DNA of 64,000 bases from Oegoconia quadripuncta. Lineage: Eukaryota > Arthropoda > Insecta > Lepidoptera > Autostichidae. This document shows positions 30,681 through 45,400 of this stretch, in pieces. The notes below the pieces were generated by a model that ran no database searches, had not been told where the DNA came from, and saw only the letters and a list, made by a program, of their open reading frames with translations. The translations under genes were made by a program, and so were the position numbers. The stretch is from NCBI GenBank assembly GCA_949316235.1, contig OX438747.1, positions 2,852,501 through 2,916,500 on the forward strand, read 5' to 3'. How positions within the stretch are numbered: position 1 is the stretch's first letter; each line of letters starts with the position of its first letter.

Positions 30681-31852
30681 TGACAAGGTAAATGGAAATA
30701 AAAGGACAACTGTAAATGATTTTATAAGTTCATTTCTATAATTCCAGTCCTTAGGCAGTGGTTACGAGTTCCATTCGCGTCATTTCGTTCAATAGGCAAT
30801 GAAAGCTATTCCTTTTTGATAAAAATACGAGAATATTTTGTATAAAAAGATTAAAAACTGTAATGTAAATAATTGTAACATGAACAAATGAAATTTTAAC
30901 CAAATTTAACATTATTGAAAAAAAGTAATATATTAAAAAAATCCTAGACAAAAGTGGCTAATAAACAATTAAGGTTAATCTGACCTTGTAATGTTTCATT
31001 AACATTATGTATTAGTTTTCTTTCAATTCTACTTTGCTAGGGTTAAGCTTGAAACTTCGAGAATTGTAGAAATTGGCAATGTAAATAATGACAACTGTAT
31101 TATAATAATGTATAAATAAATGATATTAATATAACACTAATTCTGTATTATTATTACAAAATGAAAAACGATAAAATTGAGATATAAGTTTATTAAAATG
31201 AATGTAAGTTATATGGAGTACAAAAAATAAATATAATCTTAGCATTGAATAACTTTTAGCTTATGGAATACATAAATACATTTTCTTAACTAAGCAACAC
31301 AAAGCGAAATGCAATAGACTTTGTAATTCGAAACATTAATTTAATTAGAATTTTAATTTAGAAGATTCTGAATCGTGTATTCGAAAAACGGGCGTTTCGT
31401 ATCTCTCTGCTGAAGCCAGAGAAAAGGAATATCTGCCCAGGCCGCAGCGATCATTTACCCGGAGGTAAATTATAAAACTACACAAGTAGTGACGCGAGCA
31501 GCTGTAATATGAAAATATGCGTAAGCGCATTCGAATAGAAGGCGTAGCATAATCTTCAGAATTAACACTATGACGTTGGCTTTCACAACAACGACACGAC
31601 TAATTGCAACTAGGTACGATTCTAGACAAATTACATTCAGTCAAAATATTGTTTTGGTAGTCTTACAGGTAGGTAGATAAAGTGCGTAAATATATTTAAG
31701 AAAACGTGTCGACGCAACTTCTGCCCGAGCAGTACAACCAATTCAAAGATTTAGGTGGGGTGTCACGTCACAAAATTAAAAACAGCTTTGTTTTTTCAAG
31801 CTTTAATATAAAATAGGTGAGTACTGCGCGGGCGGTAAAGCGTGCGCTGTGT
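30680..31852 (-). other. alpha-spectrin 3' flank and 3' UTR
   Basis: This is the region downstream of the alpha-spectrin stop (31853). An AATAAA on the minus strand lies at 31189-31194, about 660 bases past the stop, and is a candidate poly(A) signal. No other gene is visible. Confidence 0.4.
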
Positions 31853-33497
31853 TTAGTTCTGGAAGAGCGTGTGTGTGAAGTCGATATAGTCGAGCGCGTT
31901 GGGGATAGGGCGCTCCGTTTTCGTATCCACGAAAGGTTTCATACGGGCCACACAGTAATCCGCCATCTCCTTGGTGAGGTTCTGCAGAAAAAAGAGCAAT
32001 TCTAAAGGGGCGCTATAAAGTTTATTCCTGACAAGAGAATTGATTATTCTCCACAAAGTGATAGCTCAAAAGGACTAACAATCAGAGCCTTATGAAAAAA
32101 AAATCAAAATGGACGCCCCAGGGTTGCAGTAGGTTTGAGAACAACACTCATTAGAATTTCACCCATTTTACATAATTTACTTTAGTATAAAAGAGGAGTA
32201 TATTACAAATATTTATGTATGTTTATCTGTGATCTAGTATCCATAGCACAAGCTTTGCTTAGTTTGGGACTAGATGATTGGTGTAAGTGTCCGAAATATT
32301 TATTTACTTATTTATATGGATATGCAGCGTTTTATTTACGTAAAGAAATCCGCAACAACATATAAACCTAACTTTTCAGTAAACCAATTGTCAGATTGTC
32401 CCATACAACCCGTATAGTCAACTATACGAGTCCTGCCAAGTAATGAAGGGCATTGCAACACTATTGCTATTTTTGGGTCATTTATGCAAGTACTAATTAC
32501 GCAGTAATATAATATTTTTTCTACTACCACACATCATCATTAAATTCCTTTTTTTTATGCACGACGTGTTCGTACTTGACCTCAATCACACCTGATGTTA
32601 AGTGAAGATGAGGTCGAAGGTGGAAACGTACTGACCCGGAAACCCCAACATATTCGGGGGACTGGCTATCTTATCTCCGACTACCGGAACACAACAATGC
32701 TATTATCATTGCAACTTGGCGGCAGATTTAGATAAGATGGTGGTAGCTAGCCAGGCGAAGCGACCCTGCCCTTATCCCACTCTAGATGGGGTCGGCACAA
32801 CATGTTTTCCTCTTCCACTCTCCTCTACCAGCCGTCATCTCCGCCACTCGCCCCCTTTCACACATTAACAGATGCGATACGGGAGGAGAAAATATTATTA
32901 ACCCGCCTAAAATGCACCTTTACAAAAAAAGAATAAATACAAAAAAAAATCAACTGTCTACTCACAGCATAGAGCTCGTCTTTGGTGACGTATGCGCGGT
33001 CCTGGTGCGCGGTGATGGCGCGGAACGCGTTCTCTATCTCCTCGGACGAGTGCACGTTCTCCGTCTCCTTGCTGATCATGAACGCCATGTACTCTTGCAG
33101 CGACACTTGCCCGTCGCGGTTCGGGTCCACCACGTCTGTTATAATAAGTTGGGTGTTAAAATAGTTTTGGAGTTATTGACATGGTTTTTTTTCTCAAAGC
33201 CGTAGGTAGGTACTTTTTTATTTTTTTTTGTTTAATATTCTATTTTTCTGTGTATGACTGGATGGGTAGTGAAGTAGGTAATGTTTTATAAGATTTATAA
33301 TGTTAATGTATTTGTCGATTACTCACTAAGTAATGCCTCGAACTCTGGGTCTGGCAGCCCCTCCTCCACCATAGGGAGGTCGTATCCCAGCGCGCGCAGG
33401 CAGGACTTGAACTCGTGGTGGTTCAGCCGCCCAGACCGGTCCTTGTCGAAGTGCTTGAACATCATCGAGAACTCCTTGAGAGAGTCCTCACTCACGC
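31853..33497 (-). CDS. alpha-Spec: alpha-spectrin calmodulin-like EF-hand domain (last three exons)
   Basis: The exon 33497-33327 encodes [20 protein letters not shown], a canonical 12-residue calcium loop ([12 protein letters not shown]), then [14 protein letters not shown]. The exon 33135-32966 gives [20 protein letters not shown], the second loop, then the insert with [20 protein letters not shown]. The final exon 31981-31853 reads [16 protein letters not shown] and ends [12 protein letters not shown]. In alpha-spectrins the first two hands bind calcium and the domain steadies the actin end of the dimer with beta-spectrin. The loop residues needed for calcium are present. Confidence 0.95.
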
Positions 33498-36400
33498 CTG
33501 TAACATGCGAAATGTTTTTTTAAGAATCGTTATGTATTTTCTTGTACAATAATGCGTATGAACATGATATACGTCTTATGCATTATGTGATATTTTTATT
33601 TTATTTGGCATAACAACAGCTAACATTACATTAATTTACAACAAATAGTTACTTCCCATACAGCCAAAGCAGTTATCCACTACTTAAATAATACACACAA
33701 TTTGGTGTTGAGAGAAACATCTGATACACAAAGCTTTGTAGAAAGTAGGCTGCAATTATACAAATCAAGATGAGTATATATAATAGGATAAGTAAGGAGA
33801 AATATACATAATAAATGAGTATACATTAATCAATGTAAATAAATGCAAATAAATAAAAACAATACATACAACGGATATTGAAGTACATATATTATTTACA
33901 TATTGAAATACGATGACATAAATAAAATATTTATGGTTATATTTTGATAATTTACGTAATATTATTGTAGGGTACATGGGATAATAAATAACCAATCTGA
34001 TTCGCTAATCACACTCTAGTGGAGAGTTAGTCATATATTTGCAATTTTGAATAATGCTATAGGTTATTTGTAGCTTCAGCTCCACAGACACATTAAACAC
34101 TTCACGCAGAAGCATTACGTTAGTTCTACAGCATATATACATTTTTTAATTAGCTTTTATAAAGAACTGAGACTAATAAAAATGGACGTTATAAATGAGT
34201 TATAAATCCTACTCACCAGAGTGGTTCCTGGCCTGTATCTGCTGTTCAAGGTTGTGCTGCATGCGCATGGATAGCTGGTCGAGCTGGTCCCACTGCTGGG
34301 CGAGGCCGACGGTGCTGTGCTCCGTGTATCTGTTGTCGAGGATCAAGTGCTCCTCCAGAGCGGCGCCTGCGGATGATGTTAGAAGATAAGTCGTTTTTAT
34401 TTGACTGCGTTGAGCAACTCAAGGACAAAGACAACTAATCTATTGTACAATATTCAATAATGGTTATTAGTAGTTTATAATGTGATCTAATAATGTAAAA
34501 ATAATCCCAACTATAATATAATATCCCAACTAATTATAATATAAATGCGAAAGTGTCTGTGTGTGTTTGTATATTTGTTACCTCTTCACGCCTAAACGGC
34601 TGGACGGATTTGGATGAAATTTTGTTAGTGGACAGATTAGGATCTGGATTAACATATAGGCTACTTTTTTGCTGAACCGATTTTGATGAAATGTTTCACG
34701 CGAAGTTGCGGGCAAGTAAATGTAATGATTAGGAGAGGCTTAATATCTAGCAGTGGACTGTATAGTCTGTTGACATATCCCACATACCCAGCTCCTCGAG
34801 TCGGCGCAGGTCGGCCCGCCGCGCGCGCACCTCCCCGGCGCGCTGACGCAGCGTGGCCAGCTGCTGCTCCAGGGAGCCCGTGCCCTCCATCATTGACGTG
34901 CTATAATGTGGAAGGGGGTTGATGAGAGGTTACTATTGATAGATCATCGGCTCGTGAGATGAAGAATGTCGTATGACTAATTCCTTTTCTCGTTGCCTCC
35001 TAATAATTTTTTCATCATTACTGTGTAAATAATTGTTTACTGGAGGTGGGTCTTAATGACTGCTATACAGTGTTAGACGAATGTAGTTATTATCGCACTT
35101 TGTAAATAAATAAAAAATGTTTTAAATGCGTATCTCGACATATACACCAATTACCTAGTTCTTACCTTTTTTTTTTGGTAAGAACTAGGTAATTGATGTA
35201 TTAAGCCTGCGTACACCAGATGACGGATAAACATACAAAAATATGCAAAAAGTGCACTCCAGACTCGTTTAGTTGTGAATGGTCTACTGCTGATATAGAT
35301 TGACCCTGCATGGGATATTTGTTGATTACAAAATTAATATTTATTCATCTAGCAATGTACTGAAAACTAGTCAGCTAATGTCAAAACCATAAACAAAACA
35401 TAATAGACATCATATAAACAGACAGAAGTGTAATAATAAAAAAAATATTTATATTATTTTGGATAGTTTAATGCACTACGGGTTAGCATTGGACCTCAAT
35501 CATACCTGATGTTAAATAAAGATGAGGCCGAAGGTGAAAGCGAATTCACCCGGTGCTCCCAACTAAATGAACTGGCTATCGACAGCCGGAACACAACAAT
35601 AACATTGCTGTTTGGCGGCAGACTTAGATAAGTTGGTGGTAGCTAGTCAGTTGGTTTTTACATACATAACGTCACGACCTCTATCCCAAATGGATTGGTC
35701 AGAGATATCACAAACATTAAAAGTTTAATGCTTGAAAGAACAACCACGTTTCACCTTGCGAAATAAGAAATGCATACGTGACGGGGGTGAGTCCATCGCC
35801 GTTAAAACGTGCATATCTGTATATGTTTTTTGGTGGAAAGTTCCTTAGTCGCCGATTATGACTCCCACGGGAAGAGACGGGTTGGTTCTATTATTTTTAT
35901 GTGTCGAAACCACACAGCACAGTTGGTTTTTATACAAGTTAATGTATGCAAAATTAAATAACTGTAATTTATAAATCATATTGTGTGTGTGTAGTTATGT
36001 TTTATTGATATTAGAAATGATTAACCTCTATTACAAGAAATTTCCATGGTAATATGGTGTCAAGTTATAACAAAAACGTGAATTAGTAATCAACATAATA
36101 TAGTGAGCACAACACTCAGATTAAAAGTTAATTGAGATAAGTATTGTATTTACAATAGTGTATATTAAATTTAGGATTGATTGATACAACAATTAATATT
36201 GGAAGATTATATTGTACGGCAAGCTGCAGAGACATCGAGAGTACGAATTGCTTCCAACATTGATCTTGGCAAAAATTATTTAAATAGAAATAAATATAGG
36301 TGTCTAACAAAATACGAATCGTGCGGTAACATTTGGATTTATCGTTTCTGTTCCAATCATTCTTAGTATAGGCATACTGCCACCGTTTCAGAAAGGGATA

Positions 36401-39400
36401 TCCTTTTAGAAAAAAACAAATGCGGGAGAAGAAAAAAGTAAAAATAATTTATGCAACTGTAAGATAAAGGAGTTCATTACTACACAGGCGACTTTTATAA
36501 TAGACAGTATAGTGCCTATGACCATACATTTTTTTTTTAAGTTAAGAAAAGGTTAAGAATAGCGAACCCCTTTAGTAGCTTCTGCTATCTTGGTAATTTG
36601 TAACTACAAATATCACTCTCAAAGTGTAATCTTAAAGCAAGTGCACTATAATAAACATAGCATTTGGATGCTACGTGGGACATAAAAAGGTATTTTTTAT
36701 CCTACCCACAAATATTTTCATTATCACATGTAAGTAATTTATTTACTTATATGATCCTGACATTAGACAATTCCATTTTATTTTTCAATGGGCAAAAAAT
36801 TTGTGCCAAGAGCATGCAAGCGGTTCGTTGGTTTAGTACACGCGACATTCGAATACTTTACCCGTCCCAGCCTAGCAGCCGGTACCTGCACACCAATTGG
36901 AAACTGAACAATATCCTTAACACAATCTTAATGCAAGAATACACTTCTTTTTTCATTAGCCATTGTTTACATAATAATGACAATCTTTAATTGGCATAAC
37001 TTTGGTCACAGTTCTCTGTATAAAAATTTGTAACAATGCTGTTGATTCTGTGTCAATAAAGGAATACACTTGACAGTAGTAACACTTTTTATAGTCTCTT
37101 TTTTAATAAAAAGTTCCAGAATCTCGAAGGGATCAAAGAAATTCATTTGTTCTGGTATTCAACACGTATTAACGGAACTAAAATTTATTATTGTAGCAAA
37201 CTACGGTTTATCTTTAGCTGGAATTTACTATGAAGATGTTCTGTTTATTGACATTTCGAGATTTAAATAAAGTAAATTTTTAATAAAATGTGGCTAACTA
37301 CAGTAGTGTTAAATAGTTTACCAGACAAATGTACACCATTAGTACTCTTATTTCCTTCTGCTAAGTTACACATTACAGGTAGTAATACAGTACGCCACAC
37401 TATATCTTGACATTGACCGATAGAAATAATCCAATCTCTGAGAAACCTTTAGTAGATGGTGCACTTACCGCGTTTCGGTGAGCCACTGGTGGAACGCGTT
37501 GGCGTGTTTCGCGAACTCTTTGCGCAGCTTGTCATTCTCCTCCTGGCGCTGGGCCTCCTTCGTCAGCTCCACATCTCTCTCCGCTGTGGGAAGTATAAAA
37601 AGTAAAGTGAAAAAAATCTTTATTGTGTGAGTACACATAGTAGATATAAAATAGTCAGACTACTGCTTGTTCAAAAGGCAACTAAAAAAGTATATTATTT
37701 ACTTTTTTTATGCACTACGGGTTGGTACTCGACTTCAATCACACCTGATGTTAAGTGAAGATGAGGTCGAAGGTGGAAGCGTAGTGACCCGGAAACCCCA
37801 ACACATTTGGGGTACTGGCTATCATATCTCTGACAACCAGAACACAACAATGCTATTAACATAGCTGCTTAGCGGCAGATTTAGATAAGATGGTGGTAGC
37901 TAGCCAGGCGGACATTTAAAACGCCCTACCACCAACCAAACCGAGTACTTAAACATGTACCCCGCTGGGGATCGAGCCCGCGACCTCCGTATCATAAACC
38001 CAATGTTGTTTACATTGAGCCACGGAGGCGATTACTTGTGATCTTTGTCGTTTAGAAGCGCGTTGACTTTTCCAGTACTAATCCCGGTATGTGACTTGAG
38101 CACGGTGGAGCAGTGCGAAATTTGAATAAGACATCTCAGATAAAGGTAAATGCAATATGGCGACCGGCTAAACGATGCGATGTTGCCGATTTCACAAAGT
38201 TGAAATTACGTGCCGAATTTGTAAGATGTCTCATTTAATAGTGGTAAAAGATTGGTATCTCGGGCAGCAGATTAGCAACGACGAGCTTCGTAATGTAAGA
38301 TCGTTTTCATAAGAAAATAATATATACAGAAAATGAGTAAGTAATGTTACTAACGCGCCCAAAGATGCAATACTCCAATTGTAGCTTGTTTTTTTTATGC
38401 ACAGCGGGTTGGTACTTGACTTCAATCACACCTGATGTTAAGTGGAGATGAGGTCGAAGGTGGAAGCGTACTGACCCGGATACCCCAACACACTTGGAGG
38501 ACTGGCTATCTTATCTCTGACTTGGCGGCAGATTTATATAAGATGGTGGTAGCTAGCCAGGCGGACAATTAAATTAATGTCATTGTAGCACGACAACTCT
38601 TAATATGCTCCGTCCAAGGTGGCACAGTACATTCCAAGAGCAATTGTTTTCGAATAGCTATCTCTTTTACTCCCGTAATTTATGTACTTATCGTCGTTCT
38701 CACTCATTAGTAACTTGAGAACAGTTTTATAGGTATGTATAAGCACCGCGAAGGTATTACGAACGCCATCACTAGGAAAGTACCATATCTATATTTTATT
38801 GGTATTCACTAAGTCCAGACAACAATTTTGTGTCCAAAATGACAAGCCTAATATCTGAAAGCTATCGGGAAGTGTCAAGTGAAATATTTCAAAGGTCTTG
38901 AATAAAACCGCGATGAATACAGACATGTGTACCCGAGTTATGGATGTTTTCATTTATAATAAGTATTTATTTACATCAAAAAATGAGTTTATGTAGTATA
39001 TCAACCATCTGGTATCCACAACACAAGCCTATAGTTGCTTACTGTGGAACTAGATGGCGCTGTGTGTATGTCTAAGGATATTTATTTATTTATTTCAAAG
39101 GTCTTGAAGATAGACAAGCAGCTTGAATATACTGGGTAAACACTGACCGATAATCTTGCGCAGGTTACGCCATGTCTCCTCCAGCGCCTCCATGGTGAAC
39201 CAGGTGTAAGGGTTAGCGCCAACATTGAACGACTTGATCTGCTCATCAAGGGCTGCCAGCGCCTCGAAGTCACTTTGGGCTGACGACAGCGACGCCTGAT
39301 ACATAAACCATAATATCAATACTGTTCATGCCTATATTTGGATATTACGTACAGTGTGAATTTGAATTCGTGTAATTCCCATTCACTGGTGACGCCACTC

Positions 39401-42400
39401 TTGATTACGAACAATTTTCCCCAATAAACCATAGTCGAACTCCATCACCATAACCGCCTCCGTGGCTCAATGTAAACAACATTGGGTTTACGATTCGGAG
39501 GTCGCGGGTTCGATCCCCAGCGGAGTACATGTTTAAGTACTCGGTTTGGTTGGTGGTAAGGTATTTTAAATGTCAGCCTGGCTAGCTGCCACCATCTTAT
39601 CTAAATCTGCCACCAAGCAGCAATGTTAATGGTATTGTTGTGTTCCGGTTGTCAGAGATAAGATAGCCAGTTCCCCAAATGTGTTGGGGTTTTCGGGTCA
39701 GTACGCTTCCACCTTCGACCTCATCTTCACTTAACATCAGGTGTCATTGAGGTCAAGTACGGACACGTCGTGCATAAAAAAAAAAACCAAAAAATGTTTG
39801 ATTACCCATACAAAGCAAATCATTCTGAAATCACCTTTAGTATGGAAGTTCAACAATTTCTGAAATCATCTATGGTTCCTCGTGGAAAGTTGTTCATAAT
39901 CTGGAGCGGAGTCACCAGCCGAAAATTGTTGGACATCCATACTAAAGGTGGTTTCAGAAAGGTTTACTTTTTTTTTTTTTTTTTTTTAATAAATATTTCG
40001 GACACCAATCATCTAGTCCCAAACTAAGCAAAGCTTGTGCTATGGATACTAGATAACGGATAAACATACATAAATATTTATATAAACATCCAAGACTCGG
40101 GAATAAATGTTCGTATTCATCATACAAACATTTACCCGTCGCGTGATTCGAACCCGCAACCGTTGGTTTCGCTGATAGGGTCACTATCCACTACACCAAT
40201 CGGTCGTCATGCATGGTTAATCGAAATTCGACTACGGTTCTTTGGGGAAAGTTGTTCGTAATTAAGGATGGAGTCGCCAGTTAATGGGAATTACACGAAT
40301 TCAGCCTTTGGACCAAGAGAATAAATATTTCTACACTATTGTAAAGATAATGTAATGTGATTAACCATCGTACCACGTAAAAATTTTGTTTTATAACTAA
40401 CAATTAGCCATTTCGCTCGCTTGCGTTCGATCCCTAAATTTGGTACCATAAACTTCTAACCATAATACCAAATTTAGCAAACGAACGCAAGCGAACTAAC
40501 AGGCAGATTATTAGTGGCCGAACGCAAAAACTTTTAATCCATGTTTCAATGCCATAAGGTTGAAACTTTGACAGTCGACGGTAAGAGACTACATACTACC
40601 GAACCCGGTTGATGTTGAGTTGTATCCGACCCTTATATGAGCGCTTATTAAAGTAAATGTATCTGGGGCCCTTCAAGAAATAACTTAGACATTACCTGGA
40701 ACTGCGCGTGAGCATCCCTAAGCGCGCGGATCTCCTCAATCGAGTTGCAACGCACAGGGTCCGTTAGATCTTCTTCCGCATTCTCAAACCAAGAGTTGAA
40801 CGCCGATGCCTGCGAATATTATGAATAGACATTGTGTTATGCCGATTTTTGAGTGGACCTGTCTCTACAATACTATAAATATATGTACGTGGTCCTCAAG
40901 AATTTGAATAGAATAGATTAATATGATTTACTTGCTCTTGAATAGGGTACATTAGATTAGGTGTTGTTACAATAAGATCCGCCTGATTCAGTCATTACAA
41001 TGACATGCAAATATTGGACAATATGAAAGTTTCATACAGCATGCATAACAATTGTGGAAAAGAACTAGTAAGTACCTTTTGAAAGTTACAAATCAAGTTA
41101 GAAAACATACCAATACATAATTTAGCTAGTGGTAAAATTAATAACAATTAATCATCAAAATAATAATATAATGTGAAAACATTATAGTATCTAATTACTG
41201 AATTTCAAATTAAAATAAGTATTACAAATCATTGTCAATTAAATATTCCTTTATAGTGTTAACTAATAACATTTTTTTACCAATATGGCAAATAACCTAC
41301 GTTTAAAGACAGGAAGGGGTTCGTCCTTTATGGAGAAAGGTGTTTTATTAAATATTTTGGGTGCAAGGCAAATCACACTCTTGTGTAATGTTGAAGTTTT
41401 TGCCATCGATTTTGAAGAAGATCTCTAGTCTATAGACAGAGGAGCACATATCTCTACAAACGTCACAAAACGATGCTCTCTCCTTGACAAATGGTAAGAG
41501 ATAAAAATGTCGAGTGTCAGATAGAAAACCAAAAAATCGGGATTTAGTTGATCCCTATTATTATGGAAATAAAAATGACATAATACAGTTTGATAATGTG
41601 AAGCGCACTTAGACGAAAACGTCACCATCACACTATGTGCAGGCTTTCGATTTTTTTCGTGAAGTGCCACAATAATAAGATGATGTCATCACTATTGCAG
41701 GGTATACATTTCTTACTCAATTTCCTGACGATTTCACAGTAATTGTTAGCGCCGGGCGCTACTAGCCAGATGACGTCACCATCTGCAACTGATCTTGGTG
41801 CCGCTACTTGCGTAGTCAGAGAAACGTTGTCGGAGGAATGACCTCACCACTGTTAGGTATTCAGACTCACCTTTTTAGCGAAAGTAAGGTATAGCTCCTC
41901 GATCTGGCGGAACTGATCCTGGAGTCGCAGTAGCCGTTGCTTGCGCGCCGCCGAGTCGGCCAATAGGCGTTGCCAGCGAGAGATGACGTCAGCGTGGCGC
42001 TTTACAATCGCGGGCGTTTGCTCATGATTGGCCGCCACCAGTTGATCCTTGAGGGACGTGATGTTTTGGATGCCCTCATGTTCGAAAGCAGCCAGACCTA
42101 GAAGGAATTATATAAGTTAGAATACAAAGATAAGTTATTCACTAACCTACCGCCCGCGGCTTTGCCCGCTTGGAATTACTTTATCGCGGACTTTTCAGGA
42201 CGGTATTCTATGCCAAATTCCAATACGATCGGTTCAGAGGTTATTCGAGAAAAGTAAACAGACAGAGTTATTTCTACATTTATTTATATAATAAATATAT
42301 TTTTACCTTTACCTAAAATTAAAATAATTATACTAACGTCACATAATGACCGGAGAATAGACTTGTCTTAAATTGCATAGTTAACCTTTGCATAGATTAC

Positions 42401-45400
42401 AATCTATTTGGGTCGCTATTGTCTTACACCGCAATATTGATTTAGTCGAGTGCTTTGTTTCAGTGAAATGGTGTTAAATAAAGTCTTAATTGTGTCAATA
42501 AATAAATAAAATGTGGGATTGTATGTAGTAGAAAGTAAAAAGAGTAATGTATGAATTGTGTAATTAGGCACATGCCTAAGATTCATTTCATAAAAAAACA
42601 CTCTCATTGTATTGACTCTGAATTACTATTGTATTGTAAAAAGACATGTCATAACAAGATAGAGGCAATTAGAATGATCAATAAATCAGCCAAAGTGATT
42701 GCAAACTACCTGACAAATTTCGTATAATTTACAAGGATTTGGCATTGTTATTTTATTTGAGTGCAGAACATGGCTACTCAAGTGGAAATTACGTTTATGA
42801 ATGACGACTAGATACTCAGAGATTAGTACTATTACTACAACAGTCTCTTTATTAGGCTTCGAAGAGTTTTAAGCCGTTAATTGGGTACACCGGTACTTTA
42901 AAGTAAGACGAACCAAGAAAATAAATTACCAGCGTCGAAGGTGTCTTGCTTGGTGAGCAGTGTCTGCACGGTGGACAGGTCCCGTCCGAACTCGTCGGAG
43001 CGCACGTGGGTCTCCTTGTCAGCGATCCAGGACTCGACCACGTCCGCCTTCCACAGCAGTTGCAGGTACGCCGAGTTGTCCACGAGGGCTGCTTTGCGAC
43101 GCGCCGCCAGACCAGTCAGCTTCTCAAGCTTAGCCTGGTGGAGAAAATAGTTTGAATTAATGAATGTATACAAGGTTTAATGAGGGTGAACGACTCGCAG
43201 CGCACGGTTGCGGTGCGCGAGCGCATCGGTGGTCTATCGTGAATGTACGGTCCTATAGAAAATCAAACCCTCTTCAGCTATAGTGTTTTTTTAAATGGGA
43301 CAGTATGGGGAAATCCGAAACCATAGACGATACAGATCCCACCTCCGCTCTTCTCGCACTGTAATTCTTGTAAGCCAATGGTACTCTGTACGGCGCCTAC
43401 TGAAGGTAGACGGTGCCCTACGTGTCTATAATGCTACTTTGGACCCCAGGCTAATTAAAGAAAGAATTTAAGGGTGAAAAAGTAGGAAAGAAAGAAAGTC
43501 CCACCTCCCCCCAGCAGATGGGAGTGGAGTAGCTAATGTGACGCAAAAAGCCAAAGCGGCTAACCCCATGGGGGAGAGAGTCAAGTGAAGCTCGACTCCG
43601 TAATTTAATACACCACGGACAGCGCTATAGAAGATACAGGGAAACTGTCTCAGTAACTATTAGATCTTTTTTGTGAGGGGCATAGTGAATTGTTTGGTCA
43701 AGTGAGTTGTCCACAAAAATGCGTCATTTTGATTAAAAAAAATTTAATGCCGATCGACTCAGTTTCAAGTAAGGATTATTTCATTATATATATAATAAAA
43801 AACATCTTTACACATACACACAGCGCCATCTAGGTTCGCAGTAAGCATCTAGGCTTGTGTTATGGTTAATTAACTACACAAAATCAATTTTTTTGTTGTA
43901 AATAAATACATATATAAATGAAAAACATCCATAACTCGGGAAAACATGTCTGTATTCATCATACAAACATATGCCCCTAGCGGGATTCGAACCCGCGACC
44001 TCTTGGTAAACCAGTCAGTTTCTAACCACTACAACAAACAGATTTTATTGTATCGGAAGAAAGCAGAAGTTTTGAAAGGAAGATTTTGTACATGAGTGAT
44101 GATATATGAGGGGTGGGGGTGGGGAGGAGCACCTGCAGCGCACGGATGCGGTGCGCCAGCGCGTCGGCGTGCAGGTTGCCCTGCGCCAGCAGGCGCTGGC
44201 CGTCGGCCGCCAGCTCGTGCACGCGCTCGGCCCGCGCCGCCAGCTCGGCCTCCAGCGCCTCGTGCTTCTTCAGCAGCCCCTGCACCGCCGCCATGCTGTC
44301 GCCGCACTCGCCCACCACCACCAGCTGCTGCTTCTCGCTGCGACACACGCACCGACACGTATACCCACCGCACAGATCTAGGCCAGCGTGGCTCGAGAGT
44401 CGTTTGTTCAATTTGGTGTCGAACTTTCAAATTTTGAATTCTTTTCCGTAGACAAAAAAACATACGGAAACTTTTCTACACCGAATCAAATATCGACTTT
44501 CGTATCATGTAGAATACGAATGTGATTATACTGCAAAAAACGGTGGTGAAATGCTGATAGGCATAACCCCAACTAACCATAACATACATATTCATATGAA
44601 CATCCATGACTGGAGATTAATTATTCATTCATCTTCTTTTCGAGCAATTTTATTAGAACAAAACTAAGCCACTCTAACAGCTCTGTGGAACCTCCTTAGC
44701 CTCGTCCCGACCTTGTCGAAGGTTCACTCGCAACGATCAATTATTCATATTCCTCATACTCTTCTCGGAGATCCGAAACCGCATTGATTGTACCCACTGA
44801 ACCAATGATAGGAAAGAGTATATTACGAGTAAAAATGGACAGACGGTAAAAAAAAAGAATTACATATTACAATGGATTAATCAACAAACAAAACAATGTC
44901 ACAATTTTGGAGATCTGAAGTTCTTAATTACTCCATCTAGCCTCCTCAATTTTTCAACTTACCTAATCCATGCCTCCTCTTCATCGACTTTAGCCAAGAA
45001 CTGCTGATAAGCCAGCGACTGCTGCAACTTGGCGCCTCTCTCCGCAGCCAGGGCTTGCAGCTCCGACCACGCCAGCGCAAGAGCCTTCAGCCTCTGCTCG
45101 ATCTCGGAGACTCCCATGTTTGAGACGTCCATCAGTTTCTCCCCAGCTTCCTGGACGGCTTGAATGACGGGCTCATGGCTGGCCAGCTCCGCTTCCAGGC
45201 GTTTGTGCTTCTTGAGCAGGTTCTGCACGCCGGTCAGATCGCGGCCGTAGTCGTCTGAAGCGACGAGGAGTTTCTTCTCTCTATGAGGAGAGAAGATAGT
45301 AGGTTTTAGTTACGTTGGTTTACGCCGGATAAAATAGAAAATGGGGATAAACAGAATATCGAAATGAAGAACGTAACCCGTTGTCATACAAAAAAATAGA

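Larger units (their letters stand above)
39358..40310. mobile_element. Nested foldback elements with two SINEs
   Basis: Outer inverted arms: 39365-39445 (AATTCGTGTAATTCCCATTC) and 40215-40305 (its complement, AATGGGAATTACACGAATTC). Inside lie SINE-C (39455-39785), an inner foldback (about 39822-39963; CTGAAATCACCTTTAGTATG and its complement) and SINE-B (39980-40209). The inner foldback shares CGTGGAAAGTTGTTC with the outer arms (GGGGAAAGTTGTTC), so the two foldbacks belong to one family. It fills most of an alpha-spectrin intron. Confidence 0.75.

Noticed and set aside
36664..36990. 108-codon intronic gene
   Set aside because: No domain, no splice partners, low-complexity hydrophobic content and no start context; it lies in an alpha-spectrin intron.
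44022..44463. Several long overlapping frames on both strands
   Set aside because: Only the minus-strand frame matching the alpha-spectrin exon 44337-44133 has splice sites and homology; the others are its GC-rich shadows.
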